This document shows positions 54,040-64,000 of a stretch of 64,000 bases of DNA, piece by piece. The number at the start of each line of letters is the position of its first letter. Positions within the stretch are counted from its first letter, which is position 1. The DNA comes from Salipaludibacillus daqingensis (GTDB lineage: Bacteria > Bacillota > Bacilli > Bacillales > Salisediminibacteriaceae): the NCBI RefSeq assembly GCF_029891575.1, contig NZ_JARZHF010000005.1, positions 1 through 64,000 on the forward strand, in the 5' to 3' direction. The translations under genes and the position numbers were made by a program. A model generated the notes under the pieces. The model worked only from the letters and a program-made list of their open reading frames with translations. It was not told the DNA's origin and did no database searches.

Positions 54040-55485
54040 ATGAGTACAGAACATTTTAAGACTTTTCAACTAAGTGGAAACATTGAACGCGCACTAACAG
54101 ATTTAAATTATCATACACCAACGGAAGTTCAGCAAAAGGTTATTCCATTAGCACTTGAAGAAAAGGACCTTGTTGTTAAATCACAAACTGGAAGTGGAAA
54201 AACAGCCTCTTTCGGTATCCCTATTTGTGAATTAGTAGATTGGGAGGAAAATAAGCCACAAGCGTTAATCCTTACACCTACTCGAGAGTTAGCGACACAA
54301 GTTAAAGATGATATAACAAACATCGGTAGATTCAAACGGATCAAAGCAGCAGCAGTTTATGGAAAATCTCCGTTTAAGTTGCAAAAATTAGAATTAAAAC
54401 AAAAAACACATGTTGTTGTAGGGACGCCTGGAAGAGTACTGGATCACATTGAAAAAGGAACACTAGCGTTAGACCATATTAAATACTTCATCATAGATGA
54501 AGCCGATGAGATGTTTAACATGGGGTTTATCGATCAAGTGGAAGCAATTATCCGGGAATTGCCGATCAATAGGGTTACGTCTATTTTTTCTGCAACGATT
54601 CCAAATGATGTTCAGAATCTTCGTCAAAAGTATTTAAATGAGCCGATCGAAATTGAAGTAGTGGGGACAGGCGTAACGACGAGCAATATTGAACATTCCC
54701 TTGTGGAAGTAACCGAGGATCACAAATTATCCATACTGAAAGACATGACAATTGTTGAAAATCCTGATAGCTGTTTGATTTTTTGTGGGACACAAGAAAA
54801 AGTGGATTACGTATACAATGAATTATCAAAAGAGAATTATACTTGTGAAAAAATTCATGGCGGTCTTGATCAAGACGACCGTTTCTCTGTGATGAATGAT
54901 TTCAAACGTGGAAAATTTCGTTACTTAGTTGCGACAAATGTGGCAGCAAGAGGTATTGACATTGATAGCATTTCACTTGTCATCAACTATGACTTTCCAT
55001 TAGAAAGAGAAAGCTATGTTCATCGTACCGGCAGAACCGGACGCGCTGGTAAAACAGGAAAAGCGATCACATTCGTGACAAGATACGAGTCGAAATTCAT
55101 TTCTGATATTGAGCGATATGTTGGATTTACTATTCCTGTAGTGGAACCTCCGACTTATACAGAAGTGAAACGACAAAAAGCAGCGTTTGATGAAAAAATG
55201 AATGCACATGTTGTGTTGAAAAAAGAAAAAAGCGCCGTATTAAATAAAAATATCATGAAACTATACTTTAATGGCGGCAAGAAAAAAAAGCTAAGACCTG
55301 TTGATTTTGTTGGTACGATTACGAACATTCCCGATATCACTGCCGATGATATTGGTATTATTACAATCAAAGAAAACGTCACTTATATCGACATACTAAA
55401 CGGCAAAGGTTCGATTGTTTTGCAAGAAATGAAAGAAAAAACCGTCAAAGGTAAACAATTAAAGGTGCATATTGCTAAGAAATAA
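54040..55485 (+). CDS. dbpA: DEAD-box ATP-dependent RNA helicase DbpA
   Basis: A 481-residue RNA helicase. Motifs in order: Q motif near [11 protein letters not shown], Walker A SQTGSGKT (about 48-55), PTRELA, TPGR, DEAD ([13 protein letters not shown]), SAT, and HRTGRTGR (about 328-335). The C-terminal RNA-recognition domain (about 405-480) binds hairpin 92 of 23S rRNA in DbpA/YxiN, and acts in 50S assembly. The start MSTEHFKTF and total length match B. subtilis DbpA. GAGGG precedes the ATG. Confidence 0.92.
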   Translation: MSTEHFKTFQLSGNIERALTDLNYHTPTEVQQKVIPLALEEKDLVVKSQTGSGKTASFGIPICELVDWEENKPQALILTPTRELATQVKDDITNIGRFKRIKAAAVYGKSPFKLQKLELKQKTHVVVGTPGRVLDHIEKGTLALDHIKYFIIDEADEMFNMGFIDQVEAIIRELPINRVTSIFSATIPNDVQNLRQKYLNEPIEIEVVGTGVTTSNIEHSLVEVTEDHKLSILKDMTIVENPDSCLIFCGTQEKVDYVYNELSKENYTCEKIHGGLDQDDRFSVMNDFKRGKFRYLVATNVAARGIDIDSISLVINYDFPLERESYVHRTGRTGRAGKTGKAITFVTRYESKFISDIERYVGFTIPVVEPPTYTEVKRQKAAFDEKMNAHVVLKKEKSAVLNKNIMKLYFNGGKKKKLRPVDFVGTITNIPDITADDIGIITIKENVTYIDILNGKGSIVLQEMKEKTVKGKQLKVHIAKK

Positions 55486-55512
55486 TTTCAGCAATATCTA
55501 AATTAAATCATC

Positions 55513-55562
55513 AAAAACGCCATCAAGTAGAGGAAACTTCCCCTAGAAGATGGCGTTTTTCT
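55513..55562. terminator. terminator between dbpA and the oxidoreductase gene
   Basis: AAAACGCCATC and GATGGCGTTTT pair around an inner hairpin, with T and A runs outside; it can end both convergent genes. Confidence 0.82.
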
Positions 55563-55593
55563 TATCGCTTATTGGATTAAATATAGATAAAAC

Positions 55594-56568
55594 TTATATT
55601 TTTACTGGTAATCCTGTTCTAGAAGACTCTAACGCCGCAAACGTTACTTTGTGTGTTTCATACGCATCAAAATAATCTGAAAGAATGTCCGATGTATCTC
55701 CAGTTCTAACAGCTTTAATAAAAGCTTCACTTTCTTTCACATAAGGGTTATCCGAATTTAATGTTTCATTTGTTTTACCTTGAGCATCTGAAATACTTAA
55801 ATGGTCAGGTTCCCAATCTACCATTCCTTGATCCGTATAAATACTCATTCCAACTTTTGAAATCCCTTTGGGCAATATGCAAGTGTTTGATAATGAAACA
55901 ACGATGCCACTTTTTAATGTTAACGTTACTGAACCAACATCCGCTACCGTCACCCTATCAAATTTATTATCTGTCAACCGATTTCCATATGATGCGTAAA
56001 CGTCCTCTACTTCTCCTGCTACAAACCTAAGTAAATCGACAATATGGGTCGTTTGTTCAATGAATTGTCCCCCAGATCCTTCTTGCTTTCGCCACCAAGC
56101 AACTTCTGGCATATCCCCCATCCAATGTCCTGTCACCAATCCTATTTGGGTGTTTTCTACAAATTCTATTAAATTCTTAACAGATTGTTTGTAACGAAAG
56201 TGGTAACCGACCGATGTAATCAACGAAGTCTCTTTTAAATCTGCTAAAATAGAGTCAACAATTGTTGGATCTGCTCCAAGAGGTTTTTCTACAAAAAACG
56301 GAATTTGTCTATGGATCAGTTCTTTTTCTATATCTCCATGAGACATAGGTGGAACACAAATGTACACAGCATCTAAATTTTCAAAATCGAGCATCTTGTT
56401 AAAATCAGCGTACCCATTGGCTTCTTTGAAACCTTTAGCTAATTCTATTGCTTTTTCTTTCGTTGTTCCACATATGCCACGAATCGTCACATCTTTCATA
56501 TTACCTAAAATATCTGCATGCATTTTACTAAAAGATCCCGTTCCTATTAATCCAATTTTTATTGACAT
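55594..56568 (-). CDS. Gfo/Idh/MocA family oxidoreductase
   Basis: A 324-residue NAD(P)-dependent sugar or inositol dehydrogenase-like protein. It has the Rossmann start IGLIGTGSFSKMHADIL, the family's EKPLG (about 98-102) and the catalytic-face HxxD-type segment THIVDLLRF with the C-terminal beta sheet domain. Substrate is unknown and no sugar genes are nearby. The ATG at 56568 follows GGAGG at 7 bases. Confidence 0.87.
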   Translation of the reverse strand: MSIKIGLIGTGSFSKMHADILGNMKDVTIRGICGTTKEKAIELAKGFKEANGYADFNKMLDFENLDAVYICVPPMSHGDIEKELIHRQIPFFVEKPLGADPTIVDSILADLKETSLITSVGYHFRYKQSVKNLIEFVENTQIGLVTGHWMGDMPEVAWWRKQEGSGGQFIEQTTHIVDLLRFVAGEVEDVYASYGNRLTDNKFDRVTVADVGSVTLTLKSGIVVSLSNTCILPKGISKVGMSIYTDQGMVDWEPDHLSISDAQGKTNETLNSDNPYVKESEAFIKAVRTGDTSDILSDYFDAYETHKVTFAALESSRTGLPVKI

Positions 56569-56630
56569 CGTTTTTCCTCCCATTTATTTATGCTGAGGTT
56601 TATGGAGTGCTTTGATTGATGTTCATAAGT

Positions 56631-56771
56631 TTACGTGTTTTTCCAGAGGTTCGTATACTTCTTAAGATATTTTAGTTCTTGTACGGTTTCGAGTACCTCC
56701 ATTGCTTGTGCTTTCAACTGGCTGTCTTTTGTATGATCATACAGATATCTAAGTCCTTGCATAAAAATCAT
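56631..56771 (-). pseudogene. possible small gene or remnant
   Basis: A 46-codon frame starting MIFMQGLRYLYDHTKD, helical and charged, with protein-like composition (LKAQAMEVLETVQELKYLKK). The only purine-rich site, GGAGG, lies 16 bases upstream and belongs to a hairpin that resembles a terminator, so normal initiation is doubtful. It may be the surviving end of a longer gene. No family recognised. Confidence 0.3.
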
Positions 56772-56777
56772 ATCTGA

Positions 56778-56805
56778 TCAAAAAGATCCTCCTTTAATAA
56801 GGATC
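56778..56805 (-). terminator. terminator-like hairpin
   Basis: On the minus strand GATCCT pairs with AGGATC, followed by TTTTTGATC. Only six pairs, and no intact gene lies upstream of it on that strand. Confidence 0.35.
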
Positions 56806-57075
56806 AGACTTCATATGGCAATCTACTTTATCTCCCAAAATTTCTATTATCTTTTTCTAAGATTCGTTTGAAAAATATCTATCTCCCTAGGTTAAATTAT
56901 CAAAACATCCCCCTCAATCACATGCTACAAACTTATTGAAGTTATTCCTTATCCTAAGAATACCATTTTTGAAGTAATATAATTGGGAATACGTATGATG
57001 TCTTAATAAAATTGACCTATACTAGAAAAAATTATTGATATATCACTAAATAAATTATGTTATGGAGGACTCATC

Positions 57076-58155
57076 ATGGAAAAGTTAAAAAATATCTTTG
57101 ATCATCATTTTATTAGCATGTTAGGGCAAAGCCTTTCCAAGCATAGTAAATCGACGTTTGATATCGACCATTTTGAAAATATTGTATTTCAGAAAGATTG
57201 GAATCAACTAGAATTTAAGCAACGCGTTCGGCGCATTTCAACAGCAATGTATGAAACACTACCTAAAGAGTATGAAGACGCATTAAAGGTTTTACATGAG
57301 GTGGCCCCTCATTTTGAAGGATTAGCGGGGATTATTTTCCCCGATTATGTTGAACTTTACGGACGAAACGATTGGGATCTATCTATGAAAGCATTAGAAG
57401 AGTTTACAAAGTTCTCTACTTCAGAATTTGCCATTCGTCCATTTCTATTAATGGATGAAAAAAAGGTGCTAGAGCAAGTTTTTATATGGATGAAAAGTCA
57501 AAATGAACATGTCCGACGATTTGCGAGCGAAGGCTGTCGGCCTAAACTACCATGGGGACAATCGGTACCTTCATTCAAAAAGAATCCGTTCCCTTTGATT
57601 CCTATGTTGGAAAATCTCATAGAAGATGAATCAATTTATGTAAGAAAAAGCGTCGCCAACCATTTAAATGACATCTCAAAAACACACCCACACATCATCA
57701 TCGATCTTATTAAAAAATGGCTAGGAAAAAATGAGCGAACGGATTGGATCTTAAGACATGCCTCACGAACGTTGTTGAAACAAGGGAATAAAGACGTTCT
57801 ACAATTATTTGGTTATGAAACAAGTGAATTCATTCATGTAGATGAATTAAACCTTTCAACAAAATCTATTACTATTGGTGATCAACTCCACTTTTGTTTT
57901 ACCATAACCACTGATTCAACAACGAAAATAAGACTGGAATATGCCATTGATTATGTTAAAAAGAACGGAAAACGTAATAAAAAAACTTTTAAAATTAGTG
58001 AATCCACAATTAATCAAGGTCACTCAAAAAAATATGATAAACGACAATCCTTTAAAAACATGACAACTCGAACACATTACCCAGGTTTGCATACGTTATC
58101 TATTATCGTTAATGGTGCAGTGAAAAATAGCATCAATTTTAACTTAAGAAAATAG
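57076..58155 (+). CDS. AlkC-type DNA alkylation repair protein
   Basis: A 359-residue protein. The first 240 residues form the HEAT-like repeat glycosylase fold; VRRFASEGCRPKLPWGQSVP (about 150-168) is the most conserved stretch of AlkC/AlkD-type proteins. The last 100 residues (from about 258) look like an immunoglobulin-type beta domain, which occurs in AlkC and contacts DNA. It removes N3- and N7-alkylated purines without base flipping in characterised relatives. GGAGG precedes the ATG. The GNAT gene follows 13 bases later. Confidence 0.85.
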   Translation: MEKLKNIFDHHFISMLGQSLSKHSKSTFDIDHFENIVFQKDWNQLEFKQRVRRISTAMYETLPKEYEDALKVLHEVAPHFEGLAGIIFPDYVELYGRNDWDLSMKALEEFTKFSTSEFAIRPFLLMDEKKVLEQVFIWMKSQNEHVRRFASEGCRPKLPWGQSVPSFKKNPFPLIPMLENLIEDESIYVRKSVANHLNDISKTHPHIIIDLIKKWLGKNERTDWILRHASRTLLKQGNKDVLQLFGYETSEFIHVDELNLSTKSITIGDQLHFCFTITTDSTTKIRLEYAIDYVKKNGKRNKKTFKISESTINQGHSKKYDKRQSFKNMTTRTHYPGLHTLSIIVNGAVKNSINFNLRK

Positions 58156-58168
58156 AGGTGGTGCAAAT

Positions 58169-58657
58169 ATGGTTCAATTAATGAAAGTGGACGATCCTCT
58201 TTCGAAGAAAGCAATAGCCATTCAGAAGAATATTTTTAATTCGGATCTTTCGTTTAATCAATTAGTTACAGGTGAAAATCAGTTAACAGAAGAAGAAATC
58301 ATCAAAGAGACCGAGGAAAATCTCCAATTAGGTGCCAACTATTATTATGTTACGAAAGATGAGAAATACTTGGGGCTTATGCATTACCTTCCGACCAACC
58401 CTCACGACGGATATACTTGGATTGGTTTACTCATCATTCATAAAAAATATCAAAAGCACGGTATCGGAGGGCAAGCTTTAAAAGAGTTAGAAGACAAACT
58501 CACGGAAGATGGTGTTAAAAAAGTTCGTCTTTGTGTACAACAAAAAAATGAAAATGCCGTGAATTTTTGGCAAGGTAATAAATTTCTAAAAATGCATTCT
58601 TCTATTGATAAACTTCAAAATGAAATTGACATTTATGAAAAGACGCTAAACGAATAG
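58169..58657 (+). CDS. GNAT family N-acetyltransferase
   Basis: A 162-residue acetyltransferase. The acetyl-CoA site is at about 93-104 (IHKKYQKHGIGGQAL), preceded by the strand WIGLLIIH and followed by VRLCVQQKNENAVNFWQGNKF. Substrate unknown. The AGAGGTGG site overlaps the gap after the AlkC gene, so the two are an operon. Its stop codon is immediately adjacent to the stop codon of the convergent GrpB-family gene. Confidence 0.87.
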   Translation: MVQLMKVDDPLSKKAIAIQKNIFNSDLSFNQLVTGENQLTEEEIIKETEENLQLGANYYYVTKDEKYLGLMHYLPTNPHDGYTWIGLLIIHKKYQKHGIGGQALKELEDKLTEDGVKKVRLCVQQKNENAVNFWQGNKFLKMHSSIDKLQNEIDIYEKTLNE

Positions 58658-59179
58658 CTACACATTATTCTTTTTGTGCCAATCTAATGCATTTTTTTCG
58701 ATTTGTTTTACTAAGTCATTTTTTCCATTTATATAAGCCTTCATATCAAAAGGAAATTGTTTTGCCAATTCTATTTTCAAGTTGCCGTATCTTTCAGAGA
58801 ATGCTGGATACTCACGTAAATAGTCACGAAATGCGAGATGACGAACAATGTCCTCACTACCTTGTTCAAAAATATGAACATGATGCGTTCTGTCATCTCC
58901 CCCTTTCTCAAAAAATCTTCGTCCTGTTATCCCATTTTCCCCTATCGGTTTATAGCCTAGGATAATCATCTGCTCGTCAAAAAAATCTACATTATTTATG
59001 TCTTTAACAACTGGCATGATATCAATAATTGGTTTTGCCATTAATCCTTTCACAGACGTACTCCCAATATGATGAATTTCTATTACTTCTGAATCAAATA
59101 CATTTCTAATTCGGTCTTCCTCTTCTTGAAACATCGCAGGCCATTTATTATTATACGGAACAACTTTCACTTTTCTCAT
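58658..59179 (-). CDS. GrpB/UPF0157 family protein
   Basis: A 173-residue protein with the family core EIHHIGSTSVKGLMAKPIIDIMPVV (about 33-57), the nucleotidyltransferase-like region of UPF0157, and HHVHIF followed by FRDYLREYP. Biochemical role unknown; such domains are often fused to CoA-binding enzymes. The ATG at 59179 follows GGAGG at 5-6 bases. Convergent with the GNAT gene with no bases between the two stops. Confidence 0.87.
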   Translation of the reverse strand: MRKVKVVPYNNKWPAMFQEEEDRIRNVFDSEVIEIHHIGSTSVKGLMAKPIIDIMPVVKDINNVDFFDEQMIILGYKPIGENGITGRRFFEKGGDDRTHHVHIFEQGSEDIVRHLAFRDYLREYPAFSERYGNLKIELAKQFPFDMKAYINGKNDLVKQIEKNALDWHKKNNV

Positions 59180-59195
59180 CAGAACCTCCATATCA

Positions 59196-59224
59196 CAAAC
59201 ACAAGCCGCACAAAAGCGCGGCTT
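59196..59224 (-). terminator. terminator of acyl-CoA dehydrogenase gene
   Basis: AAGCCGC and GCGGCTT pair on the minus strand around a 8-base loop, followed by GTGTTTG. The T tract is weak. Confidence 0.5.
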
Positions 59225-59237
59225 ATAACATGTCGTT

Positions 59238-60941
59238 TTACAAATGACTATATTGATCTTTCAAAGGGTGAACTTGCTCTTGCCATATTTTTTCTGCTCG
59301 ATTTGCGTTTATCTCAGGTTTCTTTAACATTTGCTCCAATCGTTTCTCTTGTTCGGGCGTGTTTTCAAACTTGGATAAATGTGCCAGTGCAAATTGAGCA
59401 AAGTCACTTACCATAAATGTAAACATATGATCAATCACATCATCGTTCACTTCGTACAGTTTCGCATTTTCTAATACAAGTTGAGCATAAACAGCCATTG
59501 TGAATAGCTCCCCTAAGTGTAGCATGTACGTTTGATTTTTTTGTTGATGATCTGTTAGTGGTGCTTGAGAAAGCATTTCACGAAAACGTTCGATTTGTTC
59601 TAAGAAAATTTGTACATTTGGAAGATCCACACCATCGTAACATCGACGATAATCTGGGAACGTCACTTTCGCCAACTTTCCTGTCGTTTGCTTGAAAAGG
59701 TTTGAATCATCCTTTGCATCGCGACGCAACGGAATATCTGTATAATGTTCATTTTTGAAAAAGTAATTTTGCATAAATTTAATGACGAGAGCCATATTCA
59801 CATGACTTGTTCCTTCTAGCCTTGGAATCATCCCAATATCTCGTATAGCTAATTCCATATACGTATCTTGCTCAAATCCTTTGGCTGCAACAACGTCAAG
59901 CAACTTATCAATGACTTCCATTCCTTGTTTTGTGACTTTCATTTTTTGAATTGGGTTAAATAATAAATATCTGCGATCCTCTTCAGAAGAAGACCTAAAA
60001 TAATCAACGGCTCTCCTTGCATAAAGTTTCATCGCAACAATTCGAGCATAACATTCCGTGAAAATGTCTTTTACATGGCTAAAGTCAGTCACTTTTTGAC
60101 CATATAAAATACGCCCTTCTGCATGGTTGAGTGCCTCGTAGAAAGCATGTTGACATATTCCTACTGAAGCAAAGCCTAGCTGGAACTTCCCGATATTCAC
60201 AGTCGATAAGGAGGAATCCCACGCTTTTTTTCCTTTCGACAAAATTTCATCCTCTTTTAACGGATAATTCTCAATCTTGAACTCGCCAACATACGCAGGA
60301 CGAACTCCTGACGTATATATTTTCTTTTGTAAATAATACTTATCATGTTTAGGATCTACCACAAAAAAGACAAACTCATCTGTCTCTGTCATCCGCCCAA
60401 ACACGGATACAGATGCTGCTTCATTCGCATTTCCAATATAATATTTGGCTCCATTTCCTTTGTACGAACCATCTTTCTCCATGTTTAGTTTCATTTCATT
60501 CGAGTACAGATCTGCTCCATGTTTTTTTTCAGACATTCCAAAAGCAAAAATTGCCCCTTGTTTTAATTGCTCCCCAGTTTTCTCCTTTACACACTCATTA
60601 TCAGACATCCAAATAGGACCTAATCCTAGAATGCTCACTTGATAACAATATTGATAAGACAGACCATAAAATGCCGTTAACTCACTGTAGTCACATATAC
60701 GGGACAGGTCAAACCTTGCTTCCTCATCACCATAACCTGAAGGCGTTAATAAAGTAGCAAATGCGCCAGATTTTTGTAAAAATGCAATATAATCTTCATA
60801 CCAATCAGCAGCTTCATCTTGTTTTTTTATGTCCTTAAGACCTTTCTCCTCAAAAAACGTCACTGTTTTTTTCATGACTTCTTTCGTTTTTATGTCTGCA
60901 AATTCTTGATCTTCTAATTTTTTTGGATTGAAAAAAAGCAA
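59238..60941 (-). CDS. acyl-CoA dehydrogenase family protein
   Basis: A 567-residue flavoprotein of the ACAD family. It has the middle beta-domain signature near FAFGMSEKKHGADLYSN, then the C-terminal helical domain with IGKFQLGFASVGICQHAFYEAL and IRDIGMIPRLEGTSHVNMAL, corresponding to the R-D-x-R-x-x-x-I-x-x-G-T-N segment. It is longer than usual ACADs (about 380), with a C-terminal extension from about 420. Acyl substrate unknown; no other fatty acid genes are adjacent. The start is TTG, seven bases after AAGGAGGGG. Confidence 0.85.
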   Translation of the reverse strand: MLFFNPKKLEDQEFADIKTKEVMKKTVTFFEEKGLKDIKKQDEAADWYEDYIAFLQKSGAFATLLTPSGYGDEEARFDLSRICDYSELTAFYGLSYQYCYQVSILGLGPIWMSDNECVKEKTGEQLKQGAIFAFGMSEKKHGADLYSNEMKLNMEKDGSYKGNGAKYYIGNANEAASVSVFGRMTETDEFVFFVVDPKHDKYYLQKKIYTSGVRPAYVGEFKIENYPLKEDEILSKGKKAWDSSLSTVNIGKFQLGFASVGICQHAFYEALNHAEGRILYGQKVTDFSHVKDIFTECYARIVAMKLYARRAVDYFRSSSEEDRRYLLFNPIQKMKVTKQGMEVIDKLLDVVAAKGFEQDTYMELAIRDIGMIPRLEGTSHVNMALVIKFMQNYFFKNEHYTDIPLRRDAKDDSNLFKQTTGKLAKVTFPDYRRCYDGVDLPNVQIFLEQIERFREMLSQAPLTDHQQKNQTYMLHLGELFTMAVYAQLVLENAKLYEVNDDVIDHMFTFMVSDFAQFALAHLSKFENTPEQEKRLEQMLKKPEINANRAEKIWQEQVHPLKDQYSHL

Positions 60942-61060
60942 ATAATCCCCTCCTTGATTTCATTAATGAATGAATAGCCATTCATTATACTATTCGTTAC
61001 AGTTGCATTGAAACTCCTGCAAAGTTTAAGTATTTATTAAGTAAATCTCACTTCTAAATG

Positions 61061-61104
61061 AAAAACCACACCTTTCCCCATCTTATTGGGATTTAAAGGT
61101 GTGG
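61061..61104 (-). terminator. terminator of the CBS-domain gene
   Basis: CCACACCTTT with AAAGGTGTGG and an inner CCCA/TGGG pair, followed on the minus strand by TTTTTC. Confidence 0.85.
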
Positions 61105-61138
61105 ATTAATTTATAAAAAAGAGCTACTAATAATCAGA

Positions 61139-61600
61139 TTAATTTACAGTATCAGGATAAAGGTAACTCAATATATCACGCCTTGAAATAATTCCTACCA
61201 TTTTCCCAGATGAATCAATTACTGGCACTCTTTTTATTTTCTTCTCCATCATCAATGTCGCAGTATGTTCAATCGTATCTTCTGGGTTTATTGATATAAC
61301 TTTTTTACTCATCAAATCGCCAACTCTTTGTGACATGGCTCGCTTCAGTTCATCCATGTATTTATTAGGTTTTTCTAGATAAATTAGTCCACCTAATAGC
61401 TCTAGGACAGCCGGAATTTTTATTAGAGCTGCACGTTTGATCAAGTCTCCTTCCGTCACAATACCTACCAAATCACCTTTTTCATTTATAACAGGAAGAC
61501 CGCTGAAATTATTTTCCATAAGAAGTTTTGCACATTTTTCCACTGTACTTTCCTCATTTACTGTTAAGACTTCTCTTGTCATAATTTCTTTTGCATACAT
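61139..61600 (-). CDS. two-CBS-domain protein
   Basis: A 153-residue protein made of a pair of CBS motifs (about 8-57 and 94-150), each with the GLPV(I/V)(N/D)xxGxxVGI(V/I)(T/S)xxD pattern: LPVINEKGDLVGIVTEGDLI and VPVIDSSGKMVGIISRRDIL. Such pairs form a disc that binds adenine nucleotides and acts as an energy or redox sensor. No fused catalytic domain. AAGGAGG precedes the ATG at 61600. Stand-alone gene with its own terminator. Confidence 0.9.
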   Translation of the reverse strand: MYAKEIMTREVLTVNEESTVEKCAKLLMENNFSGLPVINEKGDLVGIVTEGDLIKRAALIKIPAVLELLGGLIYLEKPNKYMDELKRAMSQRVGDLMSKKVISINPEDTIEHTATLMMEKKIKRVPVIDSSGKMVGIISRRDILSYLYPDTVN

Positions 61601-61835
61601 GGAACTGAACCTCCTTAGGATCAATTTTAGAAGCGATTAAACCTTGTTTATCTATATACTTACTATTTTAATTATATAATATTTATATAATTATTTCCAT
61701 GAAACTTCTTAAACCTTCCTGAACTGCAGAGAAGCAAACTTCTCCAACTAGATTTTGAAGGGGTATGCGGTGCTAAGCTTTTTCAATACTGATTACGGAG
61801 CTGTCTTAAAAGTGTAGGCTTAGCTCTGCTCAGAC

Positions 61836-61875
61836 AAAAAGCCGTCATGACTATAATTTGTCATGACGGCTTTTT
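61836..61875. terminator. strong bidirectional hairpin downstream of katG
   Basis: AAAAAGCCGTCATGAC and GTCATGACGGCTTTTT, a perfect 16-bp stem around 8 bases, with A/T ends on both strands. It lies about 130 bases after the katG stop and probably ends its transcript. No gene was seen between 61601 and 62002. Confidence 0.8.
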
Positions 61876-62002
61876 CAAAAGAAGGAGACGTTAGAAAGCT
61901 CCTTTTCGAAGTGTCTCCAACAATATAAATCACATGCTGAAGCTTCGAATACATAATCGTTACGCTAAATGATTCAAGTTGCTTTCTTAGCCTAAGTGAC
62001 TA

Positions 62003-64000
<1,998 letters not shown>

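Larger units (their letters stand above)
56584..57075. other. 490-bp region without a clear gene
   Basis: On the minus strand it holds a doubtful 46-codon frame (56631-56771) and a terminator-like hairpin (56778-56805); both are listed separately. The remainder, 56806-57060, is AT-rich with nothing definable except the TATGGAGG ribosome site of the following gene. Confidence 0.6.

Overview
The window is a chromosomal segment of a low-GC, endospore-forming Firmicute of the family Bacillaceae. The evidence is a Bacillus-type rRNA leader, spore proteins SspE and SspK, two GerA-type germinant receptor operons, PerR, and long gene-order agreement with Bacillus subtilis. Species cannot be fixed from sequence alone. 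No CRISPR array, intact insertion sequence, tRNA or prophage was seen.

Region 1 (1-31.6 kb) is a conserved core that follows the B. subtilis ygxA-to-yfhD order. It begins with the 5' end of a 16S rRNA gene on the minus strand and its two tandem promoters. It continues ygxA, ygzB, perR, bcp, gsaB, ygaE, ygaD, ygaC, sspE, fabL, yfhS, mutY, yfhP, yfhJ, sspK, yfhH, recX, yfhF, yfhE and yfhD. Into this backbone are placed local additions: a c-di-AMP-receptor-like gene with a 2-hydroxyacid dehydrogenase, two paralogous lipoproteins, a potassium channel, a large glutamate synthase with an upstream cre site, a chromate transporter pair with a cytosolic gamma-glutamyltranspeptidase homologue, an SDR coupled to mutY, and an L-lactate permease.

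Region 2 (31.6-44.2 kb) is more variable. It holds a small membrane protein, an unrecognised 289-residue protein, treA-treR with an operator set inside the treA promoter spacer, an ECF sigma factor of SigZ type with a cysteine-rich tail next to arsM, a two-domain YtkA-like lipoprotein, and a two-component system with a phospholipase D-like gene. It also holds a small alarmone synthetase overlapping a 36-codon reading frame. A compact type I toxin-antitoxin locus (38.44-38.75 kb), with a 35-residue holin-like toxin and a convergent antisense RNA, is the most interesting unlisted element.

Region 3 (44.3-53.7 kb) is a spore-germination island: operon 1 in order gerA-gerB-gerC and operon 2 in order gerA-gerC-gerB, both on the minus strand. 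Between them lie two multi-pass membrane proteins of CBO0543 type and a convergent 78-residue, two-segment membrane protein that could be a receptor D subunit.

Region 4 (54-64 kb) contains dbpA, a Gfo/Idh/MocA oxidoreductase, an AlkC-type DNA repair protein with a GNAT, a GrpB-family protein, an acyl-CoA dehydrogenase, a two-CBS-domain protein and katG, which runs off the right edge. Oxidative and damage defence recurs across the window (perR, bcp, katG, mutY, alkC, recX), as do spore functions.
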